A stretch of 27,846 nucleotides of DNA from Anaerolineae bacterium (GTDB taxonomy: Bacteria > Chloroflexota > Anaerolineae > JAFGEY01): the NCBI GenBank assembly GCA_016929205.1, contig JAFGJF010000248.1:1-27846 (forward strand). Reading direction: 5' to 3'. A program made the translations under genes and the position numbers. Below are positions 7,116 to 15,270 of this stretch, piece after piece; positions within the stretch are counted from its first letter, which is position 1, and every line of letters starts with the position of its first letter. The notes beneath the pieces were generated by a model. It made no database searches, was not told the DNA's origin, and worked only from the letters and a program-made list of their open reading frames with translations.

Positions 7116-7550
7116 ATGTTTCTCGGTGAGTATGTACACACCCTAGATGAAAAGGGCAGGCTAACCATTCCTTCCAAGTTTCGCGCTTATCTGGAGCGCG
7201 GCTTGGTGATTACCCGTGGCTTGGATGGGTGTCTCTTTGCGTTTACGCATGAAGACTGGCTCGAGTTTACCACCACATTGAAAGAAAAAATGTCTTTTAC
7301 TCAAAAGTCCGCCCGCGATTTGGTCCGCTTTTTTTTCTCGGGTGCTACAGATACCACGGCTGATCGTCAAGGGCGTATTCTGATTCCAACATTTTTGCGC
7401 GAATACGCAAATCTAGAGTCAGAAGTCGTGATCATTGGCTCGAACACGCGGTTTGAATTGTGGAATCCTGAACGATGGAGAGAAGCCCTCAAAGAGGTTG
7501 AATCCAACGTAGAGATGATTGCTGAACAGTTTGGCAATATCACCTTCTAA
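7116..7550 (+). CDS. mraZ: Transcriptional regulator and division protein MraZ
   Basis: A DNA-binding protein of 144 residues and the usual first gene of dcw clusters, which it represses or activates by binding repeats in its own promoter. It begins MFLGEYVHTLDEKGRLTIPSKFR, the family's N-terminal signature. It has two AbrB-like half-domains, with the duplicated motif at DEKGRLTIPSKFR (about 11-23) and DRQGRILIPTFLREY (about 88-102). The ribosome binding site is weak (purine-rich GGCAGACAGG). Two matching TGGGR repeats lie about 300 bp upstream. rsmH follows after 22 bp. Confidence 0.96.
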   Translation: MFLGEYVHTLDEKGRLTIPSKFRAYLERGLVITRGLDGCLFAFTHEDWLEFTTTLKEKMSFTQKSARDLVRFFFSGATDTTADRQGRILIPTFLREYANLESEVVIIGSNTRFELWNPERWREALKEVESNVEMIAEQFGNITF

Positions 7551-7572
7551 GATCAAGATGAAGGGGGGCGAC

Positions 7573-8496
7573 ATGGAGCAAGATGCTCCCCATATTTCTG
7601 TTCTTTTAAAAGAGGTTCTGGTAGGACTAGATGTTCAGCCCGGCGGACACTATATTGATGGCACGATTGGGGCTGGTGGGCATGCCAAACATATTCTTCA
7701 AGCCAGCAAACCAGGCGGACAGCTTCTCGGGCTAGATGCCGATCCTGAAGCGTTGGCAATCAGCAAGAAACGACTGGCGTGTTTTGGCGATCGCGTTATC
7801 CTGGTTAAAAGCAATTTTGCCTACCTCAAATCACAAGCGGATCTGTACAATTTTCATCCAGTAGATGGGATTTTGTTCGATCTGGGTCTGTCTTCGATGG
7901 AATTGCAGAATCCAGAGAGAGGATTTTCATTCCTTCTAGATGGCCCACTGGATATGCGCTTTGACCCCAATACATCCCGCACAGCCGCGGACCTGATCGA
8001 TGCTCTGTCTGAACGCGAGTTGGCCGAGTTGATCTATCGATATGGCGAAGAACCAGCTTCACGGGTGATCGCTCGCGCTATTGTCTCTGCTCGGCCTCTG
8101 CATACAACAACTGAATTGGCTGCAGTCGTCGCAAAAGTGGTTCGAAAGAAGGGCAAAATTCATCCAGCCACACGAACCTTTCAGGCGCTTCGCATTGCCG
8201 TCAACGACGAGTTGCGCGTTCTAGAACAAGGCCTATCAGCGGCAATCGAGACACTTGGCCCAGGTGGTAGACTGGCCGTCATCTCGTTTCACTCGCTCGA
8301 AGATCGCATCGTCAAGCAGTTTTTTGCCCGGGAAGCGCGGGATTGCATTTGCCCACCCGAGTTTCTCACCTGTACGTGTAAACATCAAGCGGTGCTAAAT
8401 ATTGTGACGCGGAAGCCCATTCGTCCAAGCGAAATAGAAGTCGATCGGAATCCGCGCAGCCGTAGTGCCAAATTGCGGATCGTAACAAAACGTTGA
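7573..8496 (+). CDS. rsmH: 16S rRNA (cytosine-1402 N4)-methyltransferase
   Basis: RsmH (MraW) methylates N4 of C1402 in the decoding centre of 16S rRNA, using S-adenosylmethionine. The 307-residue product has the complete family pattern: HISVLLKEVL at the start, the SAM-binding GTIGAGGHAKHI (about 29-40), GLDADPEAL, VDGILFDLGLSSMEL, RGFSFLLDGPLDMRFDP, and the C-terminal RNPRSRSAKLRI. The start chosen is the ATG at 7573, because AAGGGGGG (7561-7568) lies five bases before it; an ATG at 7558 is in frame but has no site. It follows mraZ as in most bacteria. Confidence 0.96.
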   Translation: MEQDAPHISVLLKEVLVGLDVQPGGHYIDGTIGAGGHAKHILQASKPGGQLLGLDADPEALAISKKRLACFGDRVILVKSNFAYLKSQADLYNFHPVDGILFDLGLSSMELQNPERGFSFLLDGPLDMRFDPNTSRTAADLIDALSERELAELIYRYGEEPASRVIARAIVSARPLHTTTELAAVVAKVVRKKGKIHPATRTFQALRIAVNDELRVLEQGLSAAIETLGPGGRLAVISFHSLEDRIVKQFFAREARDCICPPEFLTCTCKHQAVLNIVTRKPIRPSEIEVDRNPRSRSAKLRIVTKR

Positions 8497-8511
8497 ACAA
8501 GGATGGAAAAG

Positions 8512-8931
8512 ATGGAAACTATCTCGCATTGCATCAAGGAAAAGCAGCAGCAGTTTGGCAATCGAGCGATGTTGGGAATATTGTGTATCCTCGCCGCATT
8601 TGGCCTACTAGGGTGGATCTATCTTTCTCAAGCCAGCTATGTCACCATGACAAGCCGGCACGTGCAAGAATTGGAATCTGAAAAGGCGCACTTGCAGGAG
8701 CAAAACCTGCACCTGATGGCCGAAATTGCCGATCTGGAATCAGTTGCGCGATTGGCTGCTCGTTCGGAAGCGTTGGGTTTTGTTAGCGTTTCGGTCAATG
8801 ATGCCGAGTTTTTGGTCATTGCAGAGCCAGCGGATGCAGATATCTTGTTGGCAAGCACGTCGCCAACAGACAGTTGGTGGAATAAAATGGCAGATCAATT
8901 CATGGCCTGGTCGCAGGCGGGATCGCAATGA
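8512..8931 (+). CDS. ftsL: FtsL/DivIC-like division protein
   Basis: A bitopic membrane protein of 139 residues: a short basic cytoplasmic tail, one transmembrane helix (about 20-39, ending WIYL), then a periplasmic-side coiled coil (about 50-80, RHVQELESEKAHLQEQNLHL). The last 60 residues are polar. Sequence conservation in this family is low, so the call rests on the topology, the coiled coil and the place between rsmH and ftsI. FtsL forms a complex with FtsB/DivIC and FtsQ and activates FtsWI. The ATG at 8512 is favoured because AAGGA (8499-8503) lies eight bases upstream; the ATG at 8503 overlaps that site. The stop overlaps the ftsI start (ATGA). Confidence 0.75.
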   Translation: METISHCIKEKQQQFGNRAMLGILCILAAFGLLGWIYLSQASYVTMTSRHVQELESEKAHLQEQNLHLMAEIADLESVARLAARSEALGFVSVSVNDAEFLVIAEPADADILLASTSPTDSWWNKMADQFMAWSQAGSQ

Positions 8932-10709
8932 GACGGCCGCCTGTTACCGCGATTGATCCCCCTCCGCCGCCAGAACAGCCCGACATGAGGCCGTTTCGGC
9001 GGATGATGCTTTTTTTGGCTGTTATCGTTGGCTTTGCATTTCTTATCGTAGGACAACTTGTTCGGTGGCAAATTATCGAACGCGCCGAATTGGTGGAGGG
9101 ATTAACCACCATAGCGGGCTATCGCCGTGAAATCCCTTCTCAGCGCGGGCTAATTATGGATCGCAACCGGAACTTTTTGGCGCTGAATAACTATGATTAT
9201 GTCATCGAAGCGGCCCCAAATATGATCCCAGAGCGAGACAAAGAACAGGCTTCCATCCAACTTGCTGCAGCGTTAGGTCAACCGCAAGAGGAACTGTTTA
9301 ACAAGCTAGAAGGAAGTGCACTATACGCTCAAATTGCTCGTCAGGTGCCACGCGAGGTTGGAGAGGCTGTCATCGCGCTTGGCATTAAAGGCATCTTTGT
9401 CACACCCCTGGCTGTTCGCGTCTACCCGGAACACGAACTTGCTGCCCATATGCTGGGATTTGTTGCCGGAGATGCCGAACAAGGGAACAAGGGATATTAT
9501 GGCGTTGAGGGGTTTTATGACAAAGCGCTGAAGGGAAAATCGGGCTTGCGAAGCGAGCGTTGGGATCCCTGGAAACAGCCTGTCGCATTTGCCGATCGAC
9601 GAGCAGAGGGATGGACTATCCCTGAAAAGGGACGCACACTGGTTCTGACCATTGACCGGACCATCCAATATCTGATCAACCAGGAACTGGGGGCCGCTGT
9701 CGAGCAATATGGCGCAGAAAGCGGCTGCATCGTGGTTATGGATCCCAAGACCGGCGCCTTGATCGCTTCCGCCAGTTATCCATCTTATGATCCGAATCGG
9801 TTTTCCGAAACAGATGATGCATTGTTTGTCGATCCCGTTATCGGCAGACAGTATGAGCCGGGCTCTACTTTCAAAGTCGTAACGTTTGCCGCCGCTCTAG
9901 ACGCCGGTGCAATCAAGCCCACAGATCTGTACAACGATGTGGGGTACATCGAAGTCGGCGGGCGAATTCTCAAGAACTGGGATGAACGAAACTATGGTAC
10001 TGTGTCGATGATAGACGTCTTGGTGCGTTCGTTGAACACCGGCACAGCTTACGTTAATACACAGTTGGGACCCAATACGTTCTATAATTATGTGAATCGT
10101 TTTGGGTTTGGTCGTACGACCGGTATCGACATGGAAGGTGAAGCCAGCGGCCAAGTACGCCAGCCAGGCGATCCCGAATGGCACGAATCAGATTTGGGCA
10201 CAAATGCATTTGGTCAAGGATTGGCAGCTACGCCATTGCAGATGGTGGTCGCGGTCAGCGTGATTGCGAACCGGGGATTTATGATGCAGCCGTATGTCGT
10301 CGAGCAGTTGGTTCGCGGCGACGAAATGGCAACAGTCAAACAAGTCACAGTGCGGCAGGTAGTTAGTGAAAAGACCGCCCGCGTTCTGACTGAAATGATG
10401 GTCGAGGTGGTCGAGCGAGGAGCGACGCTGGCTCAGGTACCAGGATACCGGATTGCAGGCAAAACAGGGACGGCACAGACACCGATTGTTGGGGGGTACG
10501 ATCCCAACTTGACGATTGCGTCTTTTGTCGGCTTTGCTCCGGCAGATAATCCGCAGTTTGTGGTCCTTGTCAAGCTGGACAAGCCAACCCTGTCTCCTTA
10601 CGGGTCCGTTACTGCTGCGCCAACATTTGCGAATGTTGCCCAGATCCTGTTTACGCAGTTGGGTATTCCACCAAGCCAAAGCAAGATTGCCAGGGAACAT
10701 GGTCAGTAA
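8928..10709 (+). CDS. ftsI: Septal transpeptidase FtsI (class B penicillin-binding protein)
   Basis: The transpeptidase that cross-links septal peptidoglycan together with FtsW. The 593 residues comprise a short Pro-rich cytoplasmic tail, a transmembrane anchor (about 27-46), a dimerisation/pedestal domain (about 60-220, with REIPSQRGLIMDRNRNFLA), and a transpeptidase domain. All three active-site motifs are visible: STFK with nucleophile Ser313, SLN at 368-370, and KTG at 512-514. No C-terminal PASTA repeats are present. It starts inside the end of the FtsL-like gene and overlaps murF by 11 bp. In most bacteria murE would come next, but here it is missing. Confidence 0.95.
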   Translation: MRRPPVTAIDPPPPPEQPDMRPFRRMMLFLAVIVGFAFLIVGQLVRWQIIERAELVEGLTTIAGYRREIPSQRGLIMDRNRNFLALNNYDYVIEAAPNMIPERDKEQASIQLAAALGQPQEELFNKLEGSALYAQIARQVPREVGEAVIALGIKGIFVTPLAVRVYPEHELAAHMLGFVAGDAEQGNKGYYGVEGFYDKALKGKSGLRSERWDPWKQPVAFADRRAEGWTIPEKGRTLVLTIDRTIQYLINQELGAAVEQYGAESGCIVVMDPKTGALIASASYPSYDPNRFSETDDALFVDPVIGRQYEPGSTFKVVTFAAALDAGAIKPTDLYNDVGYIEVGGRILKNWDERNYGTVSMIDVLVRSLNTGTAYVNTQLGPNTFYNYVNRFGFGRTTGIDMEGEASGQVRQPGDPEWHESDLGTNAFGQGLAATPLQMVVAVSVIANRGFMMQPYVVEQLVRGDEMATVKQVTVRQVVSEKTARVLTEMMVEVVERGATLAQVPGYRIAGKTGTAQTPIVGGYDPNLTIASFVGFAPADNPQFVVLVKLDKPTLSPYGSVTAAPTFANVAQILFTQLGIPPSQSKIAREHGQ

Positions 10710-12258
10710 AAACGCCTTGACACTCAACGGTATATTGTCTGCTTTGAAAAGCAGTTCGTCGTTAGGCGACGCAGGCGCGCGGCAGATAACAAGCGTGGTG
10801 GTCGACTCGCGCCAGGCTGTGTCAGGCAGCGTTTTTGTTGCCTTACCGGGTGAGCGAACAGACGGTCATCTGTACGTGCTAGATGCGTTTGAGCGTGGCG
10901 CTGTTGCCGCTATTGTACAGGAAAAACCGGATATGCCTGGTGATCTGAACCAGCCACACAACCAGCCTCCCCCCCTGTCTTCTTCTAGCTTGCGCAGGGA
11001 AGACGCTGCTCAAGTGAAAGAGCAGAAAAGGGGGGGAGATTTCTCTATCGTGGACGTGGGGCAAGATCAGGTTCCGGAGCCCATCTCGTTGCCAGTCTGT
11101 CTTTTGGTTCGTGATAGCCTGGTCGCATTACAGAAACTGGCTATCTGGTGGTGCGCGCAGTTTGATGTCCGCGTTGTGGGTATTACAGGCAGCGTTGGTA
11201 AAACGACAAGCAAAGAGTTGATCGCATCTGTACTGAGCCAGCGCTACTGTGTGCTGAAAAGCAAGGCCAGTTACAACAATGAAATCGGTCTGCCACTGAC
11301 TTTGCTCGAATTGGGTAATGAACACGAATACATTATCTTGGAGATGGGCACATACGGACCAGGTGAAATTACCCAGTTGGCCAGCATTGTTCGACCCCAC
11401 ATTGGTGTCGTCACGAATGTAGGCCCGGTTCATCTGGAGCGGATGGGAACAATCGAATGTATTGCCGAAGCCAAATCAGAGCTACCACAAGCACTTGCTG
11501 AAGATGGTGTGGCCATTCTTAACGGCGATGACAGGTGGGTGCGCCCAATGGCCCACAAGACGCAGGCCCGGGTATTCTTTTATGGCCTGACGCCGGAATG
11601 CGATTTGTGGGCCGATCAAGTAGAGAGCCATGGTCTGGAAGGACTGCATTTTCGATTCCACTACCAGAGCGAGACGATTCACGCCCAGGTGCCGCTCCTG
11701 GGACAGCACAGTGTTCACACCTCTTTGCGTGCAGCGGCGGTGGGGTTGGTTGAAGGATTGTCCTGGGAAGAGATTATTCGCGGACTGCACACAGGAGAGC
11801 AGCTTCGCCTTGTTGTCGTGCAGGGGATCAATGACTCAACGCTGCTCGATGATACGTACAATTCCAGTCCAGATTCGGCAATCGCAGCTCTGAACTTGCT
11901 GGACGACCTGGAGGGGCGCAAGATCGCGGTCTTGGGCGATATGCTTGAATTGGGCGGCTATGAAGTAGAAGGACACCGCCGTGTGGGCCGGCGCGCGATG
12001 GATGTCGTTTCAATCTTGATCACCGTAGGTGAATTGGGGCAGTTGATCGGAAAATGGGGATTGCATTATGGTATGCCGCCGGAAAAAGTCATTCACGTGC
12101 GTGATAATGAAGCGGCGATTGTTTGCTTGAAGGATCTGATTCAAAAGGGTGACGTTGTGCTGATCAAGGGCTCGCGAGGAATGCAGATGGAGCAGATTGT
12201 CGACGCGCTGACGAGTTCCCTGTCCAATGGTTCGTCTGGACAACAGGCAGGAGATTGA
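10699..12258 (+). CDS. murF: UDP-MurNAc-tripeptide--D-alanyl-D-alanine ligase with an in-frame insertion
   Basis: MurF adds D-Ala-D-Ala to UDP-MurNAc-tripeptide with ATP. Its ATP loop GITGSVGKTT is at 161-170, followed by KSKASYNNEIGLPLTLL, EMGTYGPGEI and a C-terminal ligase domain (LDDTYNSSPDS, LGDMLELG, IKGSRGMQME). At 519 residues it is longer than the usual 450 or so. The excess is largely at residues about 80-127, between the substrate-binding domain strands (ALPGERTDGH...GAVAAIVQ) and ISLPVCLLV. The middle of that stretch (residues about 90-113) is encoded by a palindromic repeat. The start is the ATG at 10699, inside the end of ftsI, with CAGGGA upstream. Core motifs are intact, so it is probably active. 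Confidence 0.95.
   Translation: MVSKNALTLNGILSALKSSSSLGDAGARQITSVVVDSRQAVSGSVFVALPGERTDGHLYVLDAFERGAVAAIVQEKPDMPGDLNQPHNQPPPLSSSSLRREDAAQVKEQKRGGDFSIVDVGQDQVPEPISLPVCLLVRDSLVALQKLAIWWCAQFDVRVVGITGSVGKTTSKELIASVLSQRYCVLKSKASYNNEIGLPLTLLELGNEHEYIILEMGTYGPGEITQLASIVRPHIGVVTNVGPVHLERMGTIECIAEAKSELPQALAEDGVAILNGDDRWVRPMAHKTQARVFFYGLTPECDLWADQVESHGLEGLHFRFHYQSETIHAQVPLLGQHSVHTSLRAAAVGLVEGLSWEEIIRGLHTGEQLRLVVVQGINDSTLLDDTYNSSPDSAIAALNLLDDLEGRKIAVLGDMLELGGYEVEGHRRVGRRAMDVVSILITVGELGQLIGKWGLHYGMPPEKVIHVRDNEAAIVCLKDLIQKGDVVLIKGSRGMQMEQIVDALTSSLSNGSSGQQAGD
10967..11038. repeat. 72-bp palindromic repeat inserted in frame in murF
   Basis: The outer arms CTCCCCCCC (10967-10975) and GGGGGGGAG (11030-11038) are perfect inverted repeats. 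Inside lie two more hairpins: GTCTTC/GAAGAC (10977-10982, 10999-11004) and CTGCTC/GAGCAG (11006-11011, 11020-11025), giving a three-arm fold. The length equals 24 codons, so the murF frame is kept. It encodes a low-complexity segment around PPPLSSSSLRRED and KEQKRGGDF. It resembles small palindromic elements that insert in coding sequence in other bacteria, but I cannot name a family. Confidence 0.65.
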
Positions 12259-12261
12259 ACA

Positions 12262-13287
12262 ATGCCATTGCTCGATCTGTACCCCTGGTCAGTTGCTTTG
12301 ACGTTGGGCACGATCACATTCTTGTTCACCGTGATCTGGGGACAACCGTTTCTGAATCTACTCAAACGATGGGGCATTGGAAAAAAGATTCACGTTGATG
12401 AGCCAGGTGTTCACCAACTCAAGATGGGGACGCCGACAATGGGCGGATGGCTATTTATCTCTGGTACCGTGATCATTACGGCGACGATCAATGTGATCAA
12501 CTTGATTCAGCGCAACAACGTGGGTAGATCGATTCTCGTTCCGCTCGGTACGCTCATTGTCTTTGGCATCATGGGTGCATTAGATGATTGGGAGGGCGTC
12601 CAGGGCAAAAGTGTCAGCGAGGGAATGACGGCTCGCGTCAAACTGGTGATCCAGCTTCTTTTGGCGGCGGTCCTTGCTCTGATACTGTATTTCGGTCTCG
12701 ATATTCACAGTATTGCCTTTCCCGGCGTAACAGAGCGAATTGATATTGGCCTGGTTTACATCCCGATCGCCATATTTATCATCATCGGTATGTCGAACGC
12801 CGTCAACCTGACCGACGGTCTCGATGGGCTGGCGGGAAGCATCTTGCTCGTTGCTTTTGCTGCTTATGGTGTCATTGCTTATTTGCAGGGGCCTTGGATT
12901 TATCTGGTACAGTTTTGCTTTATCATGGTCGGCGGCCTGATGGCATTCTTGTGGTACAACGTCTATCCCGCTCAGATGTTTATGGGAGATAGCGGATCGC
13001 AAGCACTTGGAGCGACATTGGGCGTTGTCGCATTGATGACCGGTCAGTGGTTGCTTTTGCCACTTGTGGCCCTGATTCCGACGGCTGAGACACTATCGGT
13101 GATCATCCAGGTCAGCTATTTCAAAATAACAAAACGAATCTATGGGCAAGGACGACGCATCTTTAAAATGGCACCCATGCATTACCATTTTGAAATGCTG
13201 GGTTGGTCGGAGACCCATGTTGCACAACGATTCTGGCTGGTCAATATTTTGGCAGCGATGCTGGGTATTGCCCTGGCATTGCTCTAG
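12262..13287 (+). CDS. mraY: Phospho-MurNAc-pentapeptide transferase
   Basis: MraY transfers phospho-MurNAc-pentapeptide from UDP to undecaprenyl phosphate to form lipid I in the membrane. The 341 residues contain about ten transmembrane helices and the family's loops: KMGTPTMGG near 54, GALDDWEG with the Asp pair near 111-112, NAVNLTDGLDGLAG near 179, FMGDSGSQALGA near 245, and the His motif MAPMHYHFEMLGW near 300. It begins three bases after the murF stop. After it comes a 160-bp gap, one of the larger breaks in the cluster. Confidence 0.97.
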   Translation: MPLLDLYPWSVALTLGTITFLFTVIWGQPFLNLLKRWGIGKKIHVDEPGVHQLKMGTPTMGGWLFISGTVIITATINVINLIQRNNVGRSILVPLGTLIVFGIMGALDDWEGVQGKSVSEGMTARVKLVIQLLLAAVLALILYFGLDIHSIAFPGVTERIDIGLVYIPIAIFIIIGMSNAVNLTDGLDGLAGSILLVAFAAYGVIAYLQGPWIYLVQFCFIMVGGLMAFLWYNVYPAQMFMGDSGSQALGATLGVVALMTGQWLLLPLVALIPTAETLSVIIQVSYFKITKRIYGQGRRIFKMAPMHYHFEMLGWSETHVAQRFWLVNILAAMLGIALALL

Positions 13288-13356
13288 GTCGGACATAAAA
13301 TAAAATGATTTCCAGACAAAAGCATAGTGGGGGCAGACTGATTTATTTTTGGGTGA

Positions 13357-13375
13357 CCGCCAAGGTTACCTTTAC
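13357..13375. promoter_or_regulatory. Imperfect inverted repeat in the mraY to DsrE-like gap
   Basis: GGTGACC-GCCAA-GGTTACC is an inverted repeat with one mismatch per arm pair, in the 160-bp gap 13288-13447. It could be an operator for the gene that follows. No clear promoter or terminator was seen in the gap. The upstream half is A/T-rich with ATAAAATAAAATG. Confidence 0.25.
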
Positions 13376-13447
13376 CCCGGGACGTTATGCCAGTTCGAGT
13401 CAGAAACATACAGATAACCATCGGGATGGATGTAAAGGAGAAGGCAC

Positions 13448-13786
13448 ATGAATGGGTTGTTGGCCATTGGTATTGCTCGCGATGGTATCGCGGAAACAAG
13501 TGGTAAGGATCGAGAAAAGTTTGACCAGATTCTGGACATGCTTCTTGGCTATGAAAAAGCACCGGCAACGCTTTGTTTTTATGGAGAGGGCATCCGCTGG
13601 TTGACAAAAGAGTCGCCTGTGATCGACAAACTTGAACAAGTCTGCACTCATGGTGTAGAAATTGTTGCTTGCCGCCACTGCATGGCCGAAGCCGGATTGT
13701 TGGGAGATATGGCTGTCGGCAAGCTGGCGACCGAAGATCACGTCAACCACATTTTGCGCCACGCCGAACACGCGATGGTTTTGTAA
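13448..13786 (+). CDS. DsrE/YedF-like small protein inside the dcw cluster
   Basis: A 112-residue soluble protein that resembles the DsrE/DsrF fold family (sulfur-relay and YedF-type proteins). The central block ATLCFYGEGIRWLTKESPVI is followed by LEQVCTHGVEIVACRHCMA and LLGDMAVGKL. This matches the family's order of a strand, a helix after a Gly turn, SPV, then GVEILxCxxC. It has Cys at 43, 66, 75 and 78 (a CxxC) and is His-rich toward the C-terminus. In the family a Cys at the 75 position can carry sulfur. A role in cell wall synthesis is not established; its site between mraY and murD is unusual. The ATG has a strong AAAGGAG upstream. The N-terminal 30 residues are less family-like, so assignment is moderate. 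Confidence 0.55.
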   Translation: MNGLLAIGIARDGIAETSGKDREKFDQILDMLLGYEKAPATLCFYGEGIRWLTKESPVIDKLEQVCTHGVEIVACRHCMAEAGLLGDMAVGKLATEDHVNHILRHAEHAMVL

Positions 13787-13817
13787 ACACGGCGACCTGG
13801 TGGGTGAGGATAGCCTG

Positions 13818-15266
13818 GTGCATCGCGCTAGCCGTCGACGCGTCGTCATTGTAGGTCTTGCCCGGCAGGGCAGCGCATTGGCCCGCTATTTTTGCGAGCA
13901 AGGAGATCGTGTGGTTGTTACGGATCTCCGTCCTGCATCGGCACTTGAGAAGCAAATAGCCAGCCTGGCCGGAATGCCTGTTGAATATGTATTAGGCGGC
14001 CATCCTTTTACTGTGTTGGACGAGTGTGACTTGCTGTGCTTGAGTGGTGGCGTTCCGCCAGAGACACCTTTGCCGCAAGAAGCACGAAAACGAGGCATCC
14101 TGTTAAGCAACGATAGTTTGCTAACCTTACGTCTGTCGTCTACGCCAGCGGTCGGCATTACAGGCTCTAGCGGCAAAACGACAACGACGACGTTGGTTGG
14201 CAATATGCTCAGGACATCGGGTTTCAAAACGTGGGTGGGTGGCAACATTGGACTGCCCTTGATCGACAGGTTGAGCGATATTGGTCCCGAAGACAAGATG
14301 GTGCTGGAATTATCCAGTTTTCAGCTTCAGTTGTTTTCAGAACCGCCACCAGTCAGCCCACACGTTGCTGCGGTACTAAATGTGACGCCTAACCATCTTG
14401 ATCGACATCCGTCGATGGCTCACTACGTGGCTGCCAAAGCGAACATTTTACGCTTTCAATCCCGGTCAACAGATGATGTTGTTGTCCTCAATGCAGACGA
14501 TATGATCGTGGGAGAATGGTGGCGCAAAGGACAAGTAAATATCGAGCAAGATACCGGGCAGGACACACTCAAGTTTCCAATCGTTGCCCGGCGAGTTGGT
14601 TTTAGCATGACGCAAGACGTGCCTGAAGGCGCATTTTTGCGGCATGAGCAGATCATCTGGCGTCAAGGTGGGCACGAGACGTGCATATGTTCCACCGGCG
14701 AGATCGTGCTTCGTGGGAGGCACAACGTGGCGAATGTCCTGGCGGCGTGTGCGATCAGTGGTGTGGCAGGCGCAACGCCGGAAGCGATGAGACAAGTGGC
14801 GACAACGTTTGCCGGCGTGCCTCATCGGCTCGAATTGGTGAGGGAACGGAATGGTGTTCGATGGTACAACGATTCGATTGCGACAACGCCAGAGCGATTG
14901 GCGGCAGCACTCGAGTCGTTTAACGAACCACTCATTCTTTTAGCTGGTGGGCGTGACAAGCACTTGCCCTGGCAAGAGATGGCCCACTTGACATTAGCAA
15001 AGGTGCGCCACCTATTGTTGTTTGGTGAGGCGGCAGAGTTGATTGCAAAAGAGATTGATATTGCGCGGGAGTGCTCATCCAGTCCAAGTCCGCTCCAGGT
15101 TCGCCAATGCGGCGAGCTCGCAACAGCAGTCGAAACGGCCAATCAACTGGCCTGCGCAGGTGACGTGGTTTTGCTCTCACCAGGGGGAACGAGTTTCGAT
15201 GCTTACGCGGATTTTGAAGAACGTGGGAGACATTTTCAGGCATTGGTCAACGCGCTAGAGAGATAA
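13818..15266 (+). CDS. murD: UDP-MurNAc-L-alanine--D-glutamate ligase
   Basis: MurD adds D-Glu to UDP-MurNAc-L-Ala with ATP. It shows the N-terminal Rossmann motif RRRVVIVGLARQGSALARYF, the ATP loop GITGSSGKTTTTT (about 113-125), ELSSFQLQLF, NVTPNHLDRH, and the C-terminal VRWYNDSIATTPERLAAAL and LAGGRDKHLPW with LLSPGGTSFD near the end. The start chosen is GTG 13818, because GAGGA (13806-13810) lies seven bases before it; GTG 13800 is an alternative without a site. At 482 residues it is slightly longer than average, through small additions at about 230-270. ftsW begins four bases after its stop. Confidence 0.95.
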   Translation: MHRASRRRVVIVGLARQGSALARYFCEQGDRVVVTDLRPASALEKQIASLAGMPVEYVLGGHPFTVLDECDLLCLSGGVPPETPLPQEARKRGILLSNDSLLTLRLSSTPAVGITGSSGKTTTTTLVGNMLRTSGFKTWVGGNIGLPLIDRLSDIGPEDKMVLELSSFQLQLFSEPPPVSPHVAAVLNVTPNHLDRHPSMAHYVAAKANILRFQSRSTDDVVVLNADDMIVGEWWRKGQVNIEQDTGQDTLKFPIVARRVGFSMTQDVPEGAFLRHEQIIWRQGGHETCICSTGEIVLRGRHNVANVLAACAISGVAGATPEAMRQVATTFAGVPHRLELVRERNGVRWYNDSIATTPERLAAALESFNEPLILLAGGRDKHLPWQEMAHLTLAKVRHLLLFGEAAELIAKEIDIARECSSSPSPLQVRQCGELATAVETANQLACAGDVVLLSPGGTSFDAYADFEERGRHFQALVNALER

Positions 15267-15270
15267 ACAG

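Noticed and set aside
10188..10727. 179-codon minus-strand frame within ftsI
   Set aside because: It is the antisense of a clear transpeptidase domain, with no binding site and no recognisable family.
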